Part shown: positions 34,862-44,465 of the stretch, piece by piece
How the letters are laid out: each line of letters starts with the position of its first letter
Position numbering within the stretch: position 1 is the first letter of the stretch
NCBI RefSeq assembly: GCF_900114925.1
Contig: NZ_FOUR01000003.1
Span: 1-64,000 of the forward strand
Direction of reading: 5' to 3'
DNA from: Marinobacter pelagius
GTDB taxonomy: Bacteria; Pseudomonadota; Gammaproteobacteria; Pseudomonadales; Oleiphilaceae
Length of the DNA stretch: 64,000 bases
Translations under genes and position numbers: made by a program
The notes under the pieces: model-generated
What the model was told of the DNA's origin: nothing
What the model saw: only the letters and a program-made list of their open reading frames with translations
Databases searched by the model: none

Positions 34862-35998
34862 TCAGGGCTTATGCGGCGCCTCCAGGTATTCGTGGGACTG
34901 CATTTCCAACAATCGGGATTCGGTGCGTTCGAATTCGAAGCTGAGGCGGCCGCCGGCGTAGAGTTCGGTGATGGGCGCTGCCGCGGAGATGATGACTTTG
35001 ACGTTGCGGTCGTAGAACTCGTCGATCATGTTGATGAATCGGCGGGCCTGGTCGTCCTTGTCGCCGCCGAGGACCGGCACATTGCTGACGATGATGGCGT
35101 GGAACTGGCGGGCCATTTCGATGTAGTCGTTCTGGGAGCGCGGGCCGTCGCAGACGTCTTTGAAGTCAAACCACACCACGTCGTCAGCATGGGCCTGGGC
35201 CGGGATCTTGCGGCCGTTGATTTCCATGGTTTTGCTGTGCTTCGCAGCTTCCACCGCCAGGCGGTCGAAGCTTTCGCGCAGACTCACATCGGCCTCGTTG
35301 TCCAGCGGGCAATGGTAAAGCTCGGCCTGCTCCAGGGTGCGCAGGCGGTAATCCACACCGCCGTCCACATTGACCACATCGGTATGCTTTTTCACCAGCT
35401 CAATTGCTGGCAGGAAGCGCTGGCGCTGCAAGCCATCCTTGTAAAGGCCATCCGGGACGATGTTCGAGGTACACACCAGGGTCACGCCCCGGCTGAACAG
35501 ACCATCCATGAGGGTGGCGAGGATCATGGCATCGCCGATGTCGGAAACGAAGAATTCGTCGAAGCAGATGACCCGGGTTTCGTCGGCAAACTTCTTCGAC
35601 ACCTGCTCCAAGGGATTTTTCTCGCCCTTGAGGGCCTTGAGTTCGTTGTGCACCCTCTGCATGAAGCGGTGGAAGTGCACCCGCATCTTGCGATCAAACG
35701 GCAGGGACTCGAAAAAAGTGTCCATCAGGTAGGTCTTGCCGCGGCCAACACCACCCCAGAAATACAGGCCCTTGATGGGCTCTTCCCTGCCCTTCTTGAG
35801 TTTGCGGCGAAGCTTGGCCATGGCCTTGTTGCGTTCACTTTCAGCTTCGACCAGTTTGTCGTACAGTGCCTGCAGGCGCTTTACTGCATCTTCCTGGGCC
35901 GGGTCCTTGTGAAAATCCGGGCGTTCAAGATCCTTCAGGTACCGCTGCCAAGGAGTCAGGTTCGCACTGGTTTCGGAGGACATCGCTGCTGTCATCAA
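34862..35998 (-). CDS. zapE: Cell division ATPase ZapE (AFG1 family)
   Basis: The 378-residue protein has the AFG1-type ATPase core: GLYFWGGVGRGKTYLMDTFF with Walker A near residue 85, HFHRFMQRVHNEL, and Walker B VICFDEFFVSDIGDAMIL near 143. Later family blocks are TSNIVPDGLYKDGLQRQRFLPAI and WFDFKDVCDGPRSQNDY. ZapE acts at the division septum and affects Z-ring stability; yeast AFG1 homologues handle mitochondrial membrane proteins. ATG 35998 or the internal ATG 35983 could serve as start. The gene is divergent from zapG. Confidence 0.95.
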   Translation of the reverse strand: MMTAAMSSETSANLTPWQRYLKDLERPDFHKDPAQEDAVKRLQALYDKLVEAESERNKAMAKLRRKLKKGREEPIKGLYFWGGVGRGKTYLMDTFFESLPFDRKMRVHFHRFMQRVHNELKALKGEKNPLEQVSKKFADETRVICFDEFFVSDIGDAMILATLMDGLFSRGVTLVCTSNIVPDGLYKDGLQRQRFLPAIELVKKHTDVVNVDGGVDYRLRTLEQAELYHCPLDNEADVSLRESFDRLAVEAAKHSKTMEINGRKIPAQAHADDVVWFDFKDVCDGPRSQNDYIEMARQFHAIIVSNVPVLGGDKDDQARRFINMIDEFYDRNVKVIISAAAPITELYAGGRLSFEFERTESRLLEMQSHEYLEAPHKP

Positions 35999-36189
35999 GG
36001 TATTCCCGGAAGTTGGACATGAATTTGGGCGCGGTATTGTCGCTTATTTCGGGATTTTTCGCCATTCGCAGCGGCCGCAGGGGCAATACGACGATTGTTG
36101 CAGGCAGTAACCGTGGGCGGGGAGCGCCCCGGCGCGTTATACTGCGTTGAGGGCTTGGCTCATTTCTAGCTAAAAGGACGACACAGCAT

Positions 36190-36636
36190 ATGACGAACCT
36201 GATTCTGGCAGCGATTGCCGCATTGGTTGTTGGCATTGTCATCGGGGTATTGGTTGGCCGCTCCGGTCAGGGACAGACTCTTCGGCAGCGCCGTGCAGAG
36301 CAGCAGATTGATGAGCTGCGAAGCGAGTTTACTCGTTACCAGGCTCAGGTGAATGAGCACTTCATGGAGTCAGCCCATTTGCTTCGTCGGTTCAATGACG
36401 CCTACCGGGATGTGAATCAGCACATGGCCCGGGGCGCGAATCGTCTCTGCAATGATGAGGACTGGATGGAGGAGCTTCAGCACGAGACTTCCAAGAAGCG
36501 CCTTGAGGAAGTTCGCGAGGACGCGCCGGCCGAGCCGCCCCGGGATTATGCGCCGAAGAAGGATCCGGAGGCGAAGGGGACGTTGGCTGAGGACTTCGGG
36601 CTGGATAAGGAGCGGAAGGCTTCTTCTGAGGCTTGA
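36190..36636 (+). CDS. zapG: ZapG/YhcB (DUF1043) membrane division protein
   Basis: A 148-residue protein with an N-terminal TM helix (LILAAIAALVVGIVIGVLVGR), then a coiled-coil stretch (QRRAEQQIDELRSEFTRYQAQVNEHF) and the conserved block SAHLLRRFNDAYRDVNQHMARGANRLC near residues 60-85, which defines DUF1043. The C-terminal third is charged and Pro-rich. YhcB/ZapG interacts with cell division and cell-wall proteins at the inner membrane. It is placed back to back with zapE, so a shared divergent promoter region is likely at 35999-36189. A large palindromic element begins 38 bases after the stop. Confidence 0.92.
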   Translation: MTNLILAAIAALVVGIVIGVLVGRSGQGQTLRQRRAEQQIDELRSEFTRYQAQVNEHFMESAHLLRRFNDAYRDVNQHMARGANRLCNDEDWMEELQHETSKKRLEEVREDAPAEPPRDYAPKKDPEAKGTLAEDFGLDKERKASSEA

Positions 36637-36673
36637 AGTTACTTTTCACGCCAGGACTGCGAACTTGGTTGCG

Positions 36674-36788
36674 TGAGCGGCTCGGGAAAGGCTGTCCAAA
36701 ACCCGCTCCTTCGGCACGTCCATGTGACGCTTGAGCTCCGCCATCCATGGCTCCGCACAGTTTTGGACAGCCTTTCCAGAGCCGCTCA
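36674..36788. repeat. Variable-stem palindromic element, copy 1
   Basis: The left arm 36674-36702 pairs with 36760-36788 at 28 of 29 positions. The enclosed 57 bp begin CCGCT and contain two small hairpins with tips CGTCCATG and CATCCATG, and end in CA. The outer arm (TGAGCGGCTC...) is unrelated to that of copies 2 and 3, whereas the inside is alignable. It sits downstream of zapG in the gap to the convergent nif3 gene. Confidence 0.88.
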
Positions 36789-36827
36789 GTCAGACTTTGA
36801 TGCAATTCGCTCTAATGGAATGAAGAA

Positions 36828-36964
36828 GGGGTCAGATGAAAGCTTTCATCTGACCCCGGGGGAGAGGTTTTCACTCCGAGGGAATTCATTTCCCATGGTG
36901 TTTTAATTTTCCGAAGAAGTCTGACTCCAGCACCGGGGTCTGAAGAAAGCCTTCTTCTGACCCC
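36828..36964. repeat. GGGGTC palindrome pair downstream of nif3
   Basis: Copies at 36828-36857 (ATGAA, A/T, perfect palindrome) and 36935-36964 (AAGAA, T/T, followed by ATTTTC). Confidence 0.9.
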
Positions 36965-36987
36965 ATTTTCATGACCCCGTCTTCACC

Positions 36988-37731
36988 TCACACCGGATTA
37001 TCGCAATCAATAAACTGGTGGGTTACCCCGAATTCCTTTTCCAAAGCCTTCCCAAGCGCCTGTACGCCGTAACGCTCCGTCGCGTGGTGACCCGCTGCGA
37101 AGTAGTGGATACCGCACTCCCGAGCAGTATGAGTCGTCGGCTCCGATATTTCCCCGCTGATATACGCATCCAGACCCGCATCCAGGGCAATGTTGATGAA
37201 GCCCTGCGCTGCGCCGGTGCACCAGCCTACCCGCTTGATCTCCTGCTTGCCCTCACCCACCCAGAGCGGCTCGCGGTGGAGTTTTCTGGCGATATGGAGA
37301 CCGAACTTTTCCGGGGTCATCGGTTCTTGCAGTTCACCTTCCCAGACCAGGCCGCCCAGCGGGCGCGGGTTTTTGATTTCCAGGACGTCAGCGAGTTGGC
37401 GGTTGTTGCCATATTCCGGATGATCGTCCAGCGGAAGGTGGTAGGCGACCAGGTTGATATCGTGGTCCAGCAGCTGCTTGAGACGCTCGCGTTTCATGCC
37501 CCGGATTCGCTGGTCCTCGCCTTTCCAGAAGTAGCCATGGTGGACCAAAATCATGTCGGCGTTGGCTTCGATGGCGGCTTCGATCAGCGCCTTGGATGCG
37601 GTTACGCCGGTGACGATGGTGTTGATTTCGTCTTTACCTTCGACCTGGAGTCCGTTCGGGCAATAGTCCTGAAAGTTTTCGGGTTGGAGCCATTCGTTGA
37701 TGGTGTTCAGGATATCGTTTCGAGCTGCCAT
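36988..37731 (-). CDS. Nif3-like dinuclear metal-centre protein
   Basis: ATG 37731, with AGGAG four bases upstream, gives 247 residues. The frame stays open to 37887 only because it crosses a palindromic element. NIF3/YbgI family marks are LQVEGKDEINTIVTGVTAS near residues 24-42, MILVHHGYFW near 61 and YHLPLDDHPEYGNN near 96; the His residues and the C-terminal YFAAGHHATERYG are metal ligands. The family binds two metals; E. coli YbgI is implicated in GTP cyclohydrolase-like chemistry or DNA stress but is not settled. It lies at the end of the his gene cluster on the same strand. Confidence 0.88.
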   Translation of the reverse strand: MAARNDILNTINEWLQPENFQDYCPNGLQVEGKDEINTIVTGVTASKALIEAAIEANADMILVHHGYFWKGEDQRIRGMKRERLKQLLDHDINLVAYHLPLDDHPEYGNNRQLADVLEIKNPRPLGGLVWEGELQEPMTPEKFGLHIARKLHREPLWVGEGKQEIKRVGWCTGAAQGFINIALDAGLDAYISGEISEPTTHTARECGIHYFAAGHHATERYGVQALGKALEKEFGVTHQFIDCDNPV

Positions 37732-37769
37732 AGAGCTCCTCCTGATTGCCTTCTGAGTTGGGAGTGGCC

Positions 37770-37875
37770 GGCAGGCGGGGAGGGCCTTCCGGGAACCGCT
37801 ACGAGCACATCCATGTGCGCTTGACTCCGGCCATCCATGGCCTCCGACATTCCCGGAAGGCCCTCCCCGCCTGCC
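37770..37875. repeat. Variable-stem palindromic element, copy 2
   Basis: Arms 37770-37795 and 37850-37875 are perfectly complementary over 26 bp. The inner 54 bp (37796-37849) start CCGCTACGAGCACATCCATG and hold two hairpins, GCACAT/ATGTGC and GGCCAT/ATGGCC, each with a CC tip. It lies between the hisC stop and the nif3 start. Confidence 0.92.
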
Positions 37876-37893
37876 TCCGCGAACCATTCAGTT

Positions 37894-38946
37894 TTACAGA
37901 GACTGAAGGCCTTTGATCAATGCATCATTCTGCTCGGCGGTGCCGATTGTAATGCGCAGGAAGTCGCTGATTCTGGGCTTATTGAAGTGCCGGACGATGA
38001 TGCCCTGCTCTCTCAAGCCTTTAGCCAGCGTCTCACCAGATTGTTCCTTGTCGCGGGCGAATACGAAATTGGCTTTGGATGGCAGCACTTCGAAGCCGAG
38101 GTTTTCCAGCGCCTCGGTAACACGCTCGCGCTCGCTGATTACACGATCACAGCAGTTCCGGAACCAGGCTTCGTCTTCGTAGGCGGCTCTCGCGCCGGCA
38201 AGAGCCAGGCGGTCCAGGGGGTAACTGTTGAAGCTGTTTTTCACTCGGTTCAGTGCTTCGATCAGATCCTTGTGGCCAATGGCGAGACCGACACGCAAGC
38301 CTGCCAGAGAACGGGCCTTGGATAAGGTCTGGCTGACGAGCAGGTTCGGATACTTGTCCACGAGAGTGATGGCGCTCTCTCCACCGAAGTCTACGTAGGC
38401 TTCGTCAACTACGACCACGCGATCCGGGTTGGCCTGGACGACCGCTTCTACTTGCTCCAGTGGCAGGTAGCGGCCGGTCGGGGCGTTCGGGTTCGGGAAG
38501 ATGACGCCGCCGTTGGGCTGCTGGTAATCCTCCGGGTTGATCTCGAAGCTCTCGGTCAGCGGTACCGGCTTGGCTTCAATGTTATAGAGACCACAGTAGA
38601 CCGGGTAGAAGCTGTAGGTCACGTCCGGGAACAGGATCGGTTCGCCGTGTTGGAACAGGGCGTAGAAGATGTGAGCCAGGACTTCGTCGGAGCCGTTGCC
38701 GAGGAATACCTGCTCGGGCTGGACCTTGTGGTAGTCAGCGATGGTCTGGCGCAGGGCCTCGCCTTCCGGGTCCGGGTAGAGGCGGAGGTTGTCGTTCAAT
38801 TCGGCCTGGATGGCTTCGATGACCTTGGGCGATGGGCCGAAGGGGTTTTCGTTGGTGTTGAGCTTGACCAGGTTTGCCATTTTCGGCTGTTCGCCCGGGA
38901 CGTAGGGGACCAGGTCGTTTACCAGGGGGCTCCAGAATTTGCTCAT
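37894..38946 (-). CDS. hisC: Histidinol-phosphate aminotransferase HisC
   Basis: The 350-residue protein is a fold-type I aminotransferase. The visible marks are [12 protein letters not shown] near residue 28, the PLP-contacting [10 protein letters not shown] near 151, DEAYVDFGG near 180 and the PLP lysine in [16 protein letters not shown] near residue 209; the C-terminal Arg is in [17 protein letters not shown]. HisC converts imidazole acetol phosphate to histidinol phosphate with Glu as donor. ATG 38946 follows AGAGG. It is downstream of hisD and hisG, and is flanked by variable-stem palindromes on both sides. Confidence 0.95.
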   Translation of the reverse strand: MSKFWSPLVNDLVPYVPGEQPKMANLVKLNTNENPFGPSPKVIEAIQAELNDNLRLYPDPEGEALRQTIADYHKVQPEQVFLGNGSDEVLAHIFYALFQHGEPILFPDVTYSFYPVYCGLYNIEAKPVPLTESFEINPEDYQQPNGGVIFPNPNAPTGRYLPLEQVEAVVQANPDRVVVVDEAYVDFGGESAITLVDKYPNLLVSQTLSKARSLAGLRVGLAIGHKDLIEALNRVKNSFNSYPLDRLALAGARAAYEDEAWFRNCCDRVISERERVTEALENLGFEVLPSKANFVFARDKEQSGETLAKGLREQGIIVRHFNKPRISDFLRITIGTAEQNDALIKGLQSL

Positions 38947-38971
38947 TTGATCCTCTTACTCCGAGTCGACA

Positions 38972-39079
38972 GCAGGTGGGCAAGGCTCCGCCCGGGAACC
39001 GCTACGAGCACATCCATGTGCGCTTGTTTCGGGCCATCCTTGGCCCTCTACATTCCCGGGCGGAGCCTTGCCCACCTGC
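38972..39079. repeat. Variable-stem palindromic element, copy 3
   Basis: Arms 38972-38998 and 39053-39079 are perfectly complementary over 27 bp but differ in sequence from copy 2 beyond the inner GGGAA. The inner 54 bp match copy 2 closely; the second hairpin reads GGGCCA/TGGCCC around TCCT. It lies just upstream of the hisC start. Confidence 0.92.
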
Positions 39080-39110
39080 CTACCAACTTTGGTGCTGGCA
39101 TGTTGAACGT

Positions 39111-39261
39111 GGGGTCAGAAGAAGGCGTTCCATTCCCGGGAGACGTGCCGCCCACCTGCCTGCATGCTGCGTTAACATGGGGTCAGATGAAGGTTTTCAT
39201 CAGACCCCGGAGGGGAATTCGAGGTGAACATGGGGTCAGATGAAAGCTTTCATCTGACCCC
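39111..39261. repeat. GGGGTC palindromes plus a fused remnant of the larger element
   Basis: 39111-39130 is a left half of an AAGAA-type GGGGTC palindrome. It joins directly to 39131-39163, which resembles the right arm and flank of copy 3 of the larger element (CATTCCCGGG ... CCCACCTGCC). Full GGGGTC copies follow at 39179-39208 (ATGAA, A/A) and 39232-39261 (ATGAA, A/T). Confidence 0.8.
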
Positions 39262-39277
39262 GCCTTCAACTCCCCAC

Positions 39278-40585
39278 TTAAACTTTGATCCGGTACTCCG
39301 CCGAGCGGGCGTGGGCAGTGAGGCCTTCACCTCTCGCCAGGACGGACGCTACGCGGCCCATGCGGTCGGCGCCATCGGCGCTGAAGCCGATGATGGACGA
39401 GCGCTTCTGGAAGTCGTAGACGCCCAGTGGCGAGGAGAACCGTGCAGTGCCGCTGGTGGGCAGTACGTGGTTCGGGCCGGCGCAGTAGTCGCCCAGGGCC
39501 TCGGCGGTGTAGCGGCCCATGAAGATGGCGCCGGCGTGACGGATGTCGTCCAGCATCGCTTGCGGATCTTCCACGGACAGCTCCAGGTGCTCCGGGGCAA
39601 TCCGGTTGGACACCTCGGCCGCTTCCTTGAGATCTGCCACCTTGATCAGGGCCGCGCGGTCGGTCATGGAGGTGCGGATGATTTCGGCCCGCTCCATGGT
39701 CGGCAGCAGTTTGTTGATGCTGGCTTCCACGGCATCCAGGAATTCCGCATCTGGGCTGATCAGAATGCTCTGAGCCTGCTCGTCGTGCTCGGCCTGGGAG
39801 AACAGATCCATGGCAATCCAGTCCGGATCGGTCTTGCCGTCGGAGATCACCAGGATCTCGGACGGGCCGGCGATCATGTCGATGCCGACGACGCCGAACA
39901 CCTCGCGCTTGGCCGTGGCCACGAAGATGTTGCCGGGACCGACGATCTTGTCCACGGAGGGGATGGTTTCCGTGCCGTAGGCCAGTGCGCCGACTGCCTG
40001 GGCACCGCCGACGGTGAATACCCGGTCTACGCCGGCAATGGCGGCGGCGGCCAGGACCATGTCGTTGACGACACCGTCTGGCGTTGGCACCACCATGATG
40101 ACCTCACTGACGCCAGCCACTTTCGCCGGAATCGCGTTCATCAGTACGGATGATGGGTACGCCGCCTTGCCACCGGGCACGTAGAGTCCCGCGCGATCCA
40201 GCGGGGTTACCTTCTGACCCAGGATCGTGCCGTCCTGGTCCTGGTACTGCCAGGATTTCTGATCCTGACGCTCGTGGTAATCGCGGATGCGCTCGGCAGC
40301 TTTTTCCAGAGCGTCGCGCTGGTCCTGGGGAATGGCGTCCAGGCTTTTCTGGAGCCGGTCCTTGCCCATTTCCAACTCGGCTACCGAGCCGACTGCCAGG
40401 CGGTCGAATTTCTCGGTGAATTCGAGAACCGCCTGATCGCCGCGGGTTTTGACCTCGTGCAGGATGTGACGCACCGACTCATTCACCTGATGATCCACGC
40501 TGTCGTCCCATGCCAGGAGTTTGGCCAGTGCGCTTTCAAAGTCGCTTTGGGAGGCGTTCAGTCGTTTGATGGTTACGTCGGTCAT
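39278..40585 (-). CDS. hisD: Histidinol dehydrogenase HisD
   Basis: A 435-residue protein with the family segments [22 protein letters not shown] near residues 132-153, [28 protein letters not shown] near 197-224, GPSEILVI, the ligand region [14 protein letters not shown] near 262 and [17 protein letters not shown] near 371. HisD is a zinc enzyme that oxidises histidinol twice with NAD to give histidine. ATG 40585 has AGGAA upstream. It lies between hisG and hisC, with palindromes in both gaps. Confidence 0.96.
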   Translation of the reverse strand: MTDVTIKRLNASQSDFESALAKLLAWDDSVDHQVNESVRHILHEVKTRGDQAVLEFTEKFDRLAVGSVAELEMGKDRLQKSLDAIPQDQRDALEKAAERIRDYHERQDQKSWQYQDQDGTILGQKVTPLDRAGLYVPGGKAAYPSSVLMNAIPAKVAGVSEVIMVVPTPDGVVNDMVLAAAAIAGVDRVFTVGGAQAVGALAYGTETIPSVDKIVGPGNIFVATAKREVFGVVGIDMIAGPSEILVISDGKTDPDWIAMDLFSQAEHDEQAQSILISPDAEFLDAVEASINKLLPTMERAEIIRTSMTDRAALIKVADLKEAAEVSNRIAPEHLELSVEDPQAMLDDIRHAGAIFMGRYTAEALGDYCAGPNHVLPTSGTARFSSPLGVYDFQKRSSIIGFSADGADRMGRVASVLARGEGLTAHARSAEYRIKV

Positions 40586-40643
40586 TTCATTGTTCCTGCT
40601 TCAGGAGGACATTGCTTTGGTTTTGCTGTGGTGCTGGATTACA

Positions 40644-40735
40644 GGGGTCAGATGAAAGCTTTCATCTGACCCCAACTTCAATTCCAAGGCCAGATCCAAA
40701 TTACCGGGGTCAGAAGAAGGCTTTCTTCAGACCCC
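40644..40735. repeat. GGGGTC palindrome pair between hisG and hisD
   Basis: Copies at 40644-40673 (ATGAA, A/T, perfect palindrome) and 40706-40735 (AAGAA, A/A). The last base of the second copy is the final G of the hisG TAG stop codon read on the minus strand. Confidence 0.92.
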
Positions 40736-41382
40736 TACTTTTCTGTCCGCCGTTTCTCTACTGCAGCCGCCATCTTTTCAATTATGGGGTTAATCCGCCC
40801 ATGTTTCATCTTCATGGACGCCCGATTCACCACCAGCCGGCTGCTGATGTTTTCAATCAGGTCCCGGGCTTCGAGGCCGTTTGCCTTCAGGGTGTTGCCG
40901 GTATCAACAATATCCACGATCTCGTCGGCCAGGCCGAGGATCGGGGCCAGTTCCATTGCGCCGTACAGCTTGATGATATCGGCCTGGCGGCCCTGGGCGG
41001 AATAGTACCTTCGAGCCAGGTTGACGAACTTGGTGGCTACCTTGATGCGGCCGTTCGGCGGTGTCTGGCCTTTCGGGCCGGCGGTCATCAGACGGCAGCG
41101 GGAGATATTCAGGTCCAGGGGCTCGTACAGGCCTTCCGCGCCGTGCTCCATCAGCACATCCTTGCCGGTCACACCGAGGTCCGCGCCGCCGTACTGGACG
41201 TAGGTCGGCACGTCGGTGGCGCGGATGATCAGTACGCGAACATCCGGATCGGTGGTCGGAAACACCAGCTTGCGGGATTTCTTCACGTCGTCCACCAGCT
41301 CGATGCCGGCTTCCGCCAGCAGCGGCAGGGTTTCTTCGAGGATTCGTCCCTTCGACAAGGCGATGGTGATGGAATCTGTCAT
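40735..41382 (-). CDS. hisG: ATP phosphoribosyltransferase catalytic subunit, short form HisG
   Basis: ATG 41382 with GGAAGGA upstream gives 215 residues, the short form of HisG (HisG_S). Marks are [18 protein letters not shown] at the start, [14 protein letters not shown] near residue 65, [13 protein letters not shown] near 112 and [15 protein letters not shown] near 163. The short form lacks the C-terminal regulatory domain and needs the HisRS-like HisZ subunit, which is not in this window. It catalyses the first step of histidine synthesis from ATP and PRPP. It lies 29 bases after murA. The stop codon overlaps a palindrome. Confidence 0.95.
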   Translation of the reverse strand: MTDSITIALSKGRILEETLPLLAEAGIELVDDVKKSRKLVFPTTDPDVRVLIIRATDVPTYVQYGGADLGVTGKDVLMEHGAEGLYEPLDLNISRCRLMTAGPKGQTPPNGRIKVATKFVNLARRYYSAQGRQADIIKLYGAMELAPILGLADEIVDIVDTGNTLKANGLEARDLIENISSRLVVNRASMKMKHGRINPIIEKMAAAVEKRRTEK

Positions 41383-41411
41383 GCGTCCTTCCGGTTTCCC
41401 GTCTGTGTCTG

Positions 41412-42945
<1,534 letters not shown>

Positions 42946-42993
42946 AAACTATCCTCGGGTGTTTTGGAAAATCAGGGGCGAGATTGTAACCAA

Positions 42994-43302
42994 TTAGTCG
43001 GCGCGGGTCAGCTGGGCACTCAGATTACTCAACGATGCCAGCGAGGCAAGGCGACCATTGATGCCACGAAAACTCAGGTCGATGCCCTGCTTCCTGGCCA
43101 GCCGTTCCCAGCACAGCATCATGGAGAGCACCACGCTGTGGGCGGTTTCAAGACCGGAGACATCAACCACGAGCCCGTCCTTGATGCCTGAAATCAGCGT
43201 TTCCCCCTGCTGGCGAAGGTCAATGACCGACGAGGCGTCCACCTCGCCAGCCACGATCATTTCGCCATCCCGGAGCTCGGCACGCGGTGCGGACGGACTC
43301 AT
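42994..43302 (-). CDS. mlaB: MlaB, STAS-domain subunit of the Mla transporter
   Basis: The 102-residue STAS protein shows RDGEMIVAGEVDASSVIDLRQQGE and the central DVSGLETAHSVVLSMMLCWERLA, with the Ser-containing loop of anti-anti-sigma folds in which MlaB binds MlaF. MlaB is the cytoplasmic cap of the MlaFEDB ABC complex that moves phospholipids. Its start overlaps the mlaC stop by four bases. Confidence 0.88.
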   Translation of the reverse strand: MSPSAPRAELRDGEMIVAGEVDASSVIDLRQQGETLISGIKDGLVVDVSGLETAHSVVLSMMLCWERLARKQGIDLSFRGINGRLASLASLSNLSAQLTRAD

Positions 43303-43952
43303 GATTTGTCCGCGTCCGTTTCCAGATTGACCGCCTTGGCGGCATCGCTCCAGCCGTCAATCACGACCTGGATCTGGCCCCGATTCTCTTCCATTTCCTG
43401 GCTGAAACGGTCCCGGAAGGCGAGGCCAATGTTCACACCCTCGACGATTACGTTCTCCATCAGCCACTGACCATCCCCATTCCGGTACATGGAGTACACC
43501 ACCGGGTAGCGGTTGCCCGTAGAACTGATCACCTCCAGCTCTACCGAAGCACGATTTTCGTCGCGCGGCAGGATGGAGGCTTCCCTCACGTTGATCTCGA
43601 AGTCCTCGGCATCGACCAGGGCCTTGGCATAGCTGTCGAACAGGCTGCGCTTGAACTTCTCGACAAACTCATCACGCTGTTCGGGCGTTGTCTGGCGGGC
43701 ATAGCGCCCCATGACGCGGGCGGCGATGCGACGGAAATCCACGAAATCGGTCAGGGCCTCATCCATGCTCTGGTAGAAGGCCTCGGGGTCCCTCTCATAC
43801 AGACCACGCTCTTCATTGAGCTTCTTCACCAGCTTCTGAGTGTTGACGTCCACGTATTCGCGCAACTCTTCGGCCTGCCCCGCCTGCGCCTGGGCAACCG
43901 CCGCGACCACGAGCGCCAGCGCCAGGAAAAGTCGTTGGGTCAAAGCAACCAT
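43299..43952 (-). CDS. mlaC: MlaC, periplasmic phospholipid shuttle
   Basis: A 217-residue exported protein with a signal peptide (RLFLALALVVAAVAQAQAGQA) and the MlaC/Ttg2D body: EALTDFVDFRRIAARVMGRYARQTTPEQRDEF near residues 62-93 and SSTGNRYPVVYSMYRNGDGQWLMENVIVEGVNIG near 145-178. MlaC carries phospholipid between the outer-membrane MlaA-OmpC complex and MlaFEDB. mlaA is not in this window. Confidence 0.94.
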   Translation of the reverse strand: MVALTQRLFLALALVVAAVAQAQAGQAEELREYVDVNTQKLVKKLNEERGLYERDPEAFYQSMDEALTDFVDFRRIAARVMGRYARQTTPEQRDEFVEKFKRSLFDSYAKALVDAEDFEINVREASILPRDENRASVELEVISSTGNRYPVVYSMYRNGDGQWLMENVIVEGVNIGLAFRDRFSQEMEENRGQIQVVIDGWSDAAKAVNLETDADKS

Positions 43953-43993
43953 CAGGATCTCCCGCTATCTCTGTTTGGTCAGTGCTCCGGTGC

Positions 43994-44443
43994 TCATTTA
44001 CCGGAAGCAAAATTACTGATCAGCCGCTCAAGGTTCATGGCGGACTGAGTGGAGTAGAAGGTATCGCCCGCTTGCAGCGATTCCATGTCTCCACCAATGG
44101 ATATATCAATGTACTGCTCACCGAGCAGGCCGGATGTACGTATTACTGCGGAACTGTCCGCCGGGATGTTGTCCACCTCGGAATGGATCGACATCTCCAC
44201 CCTCGCCTGGAAGGTTTCCTTGTCCAGGGAAATGGACTCGATGGTGCCGACCGTCACCCCGGCCATGGAGACCTTGCCCCGGGGTGTCAGGCCGCCGGTA
44301 TCGTTGAAATTGGCGTACAGGGTGTAGGTGCTCTCGGCGGCCTTGGGCGACAACCCGCTGACCTGAAGCGCCAGCACCAGCAAAGCCGCCAGCCCCGCAA
44401 CCATGAACAGACCAACTATGATTTCAATGGTTCTCTGTGCCAT
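43994..44443 (-). CDS. mlaD: MlaD, MCE-domain subunit of the Mla transporter
   Basis: The 149-residue protein has an N-terminal TM helix (TIEIIVGLFMVAGLAALLVLAL) and one MCE domain (YTLYANFNDTGGLTPRGKVSMAGVTVG, residues about 41-67; later GLLGEQYIDISIGGD). MlaD hexamers form the periplasmic ring of the MlaFEDB complex. Length is within the usual 150-180 range. The C-terminus (LERLISNFASGK) is the hydrophobic helix lining the channel. Confidence 0.95.
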   Translation of the reverse strand: MAQRTIEIIVGLFMVAGLAALLVLALQVSGLSPKAAESTYTLYANFNDTGGLTPRGKVSMAGVTVGTIESISLDKETFQARVEMSIHSEVDNIPADSSAVIRTSGLLGEQYIDISIGGDMESLQAGDTFYSTQSAMNLERLISNFASGK

Positions 44444-44465
44444 TACCGGCTCCCGTTGATCAATC

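Larger units (their letters stand above)
36637..36987. other. Intergenic region between zapG and nif3
   Basis: These 351 bp between convergent genes hold no gene. They contain cruciform copy 1 (36674-36788) followed by two GGGGTC palindromes. Confidence 0.6.
38947..39277. other. Intergenic region between hisD and hisC
   Basis: These 331 bp hold no gene. In order there are cruciform copy 3, a junction of half GGGGTC palindrome with a cruciform arm remnant, and two full GGGGTC palindromes. Any transcript running from hisD to hisC must cross all of them. Confidence 0.6.

Noticed and set aside
37732..37887. N-terminal extension of the Nif3 protein (52 codons)
   Set aside because: It runs through a variable-stem palindromic element, and ATG 37731 has a strong Shine-Dalgarno.
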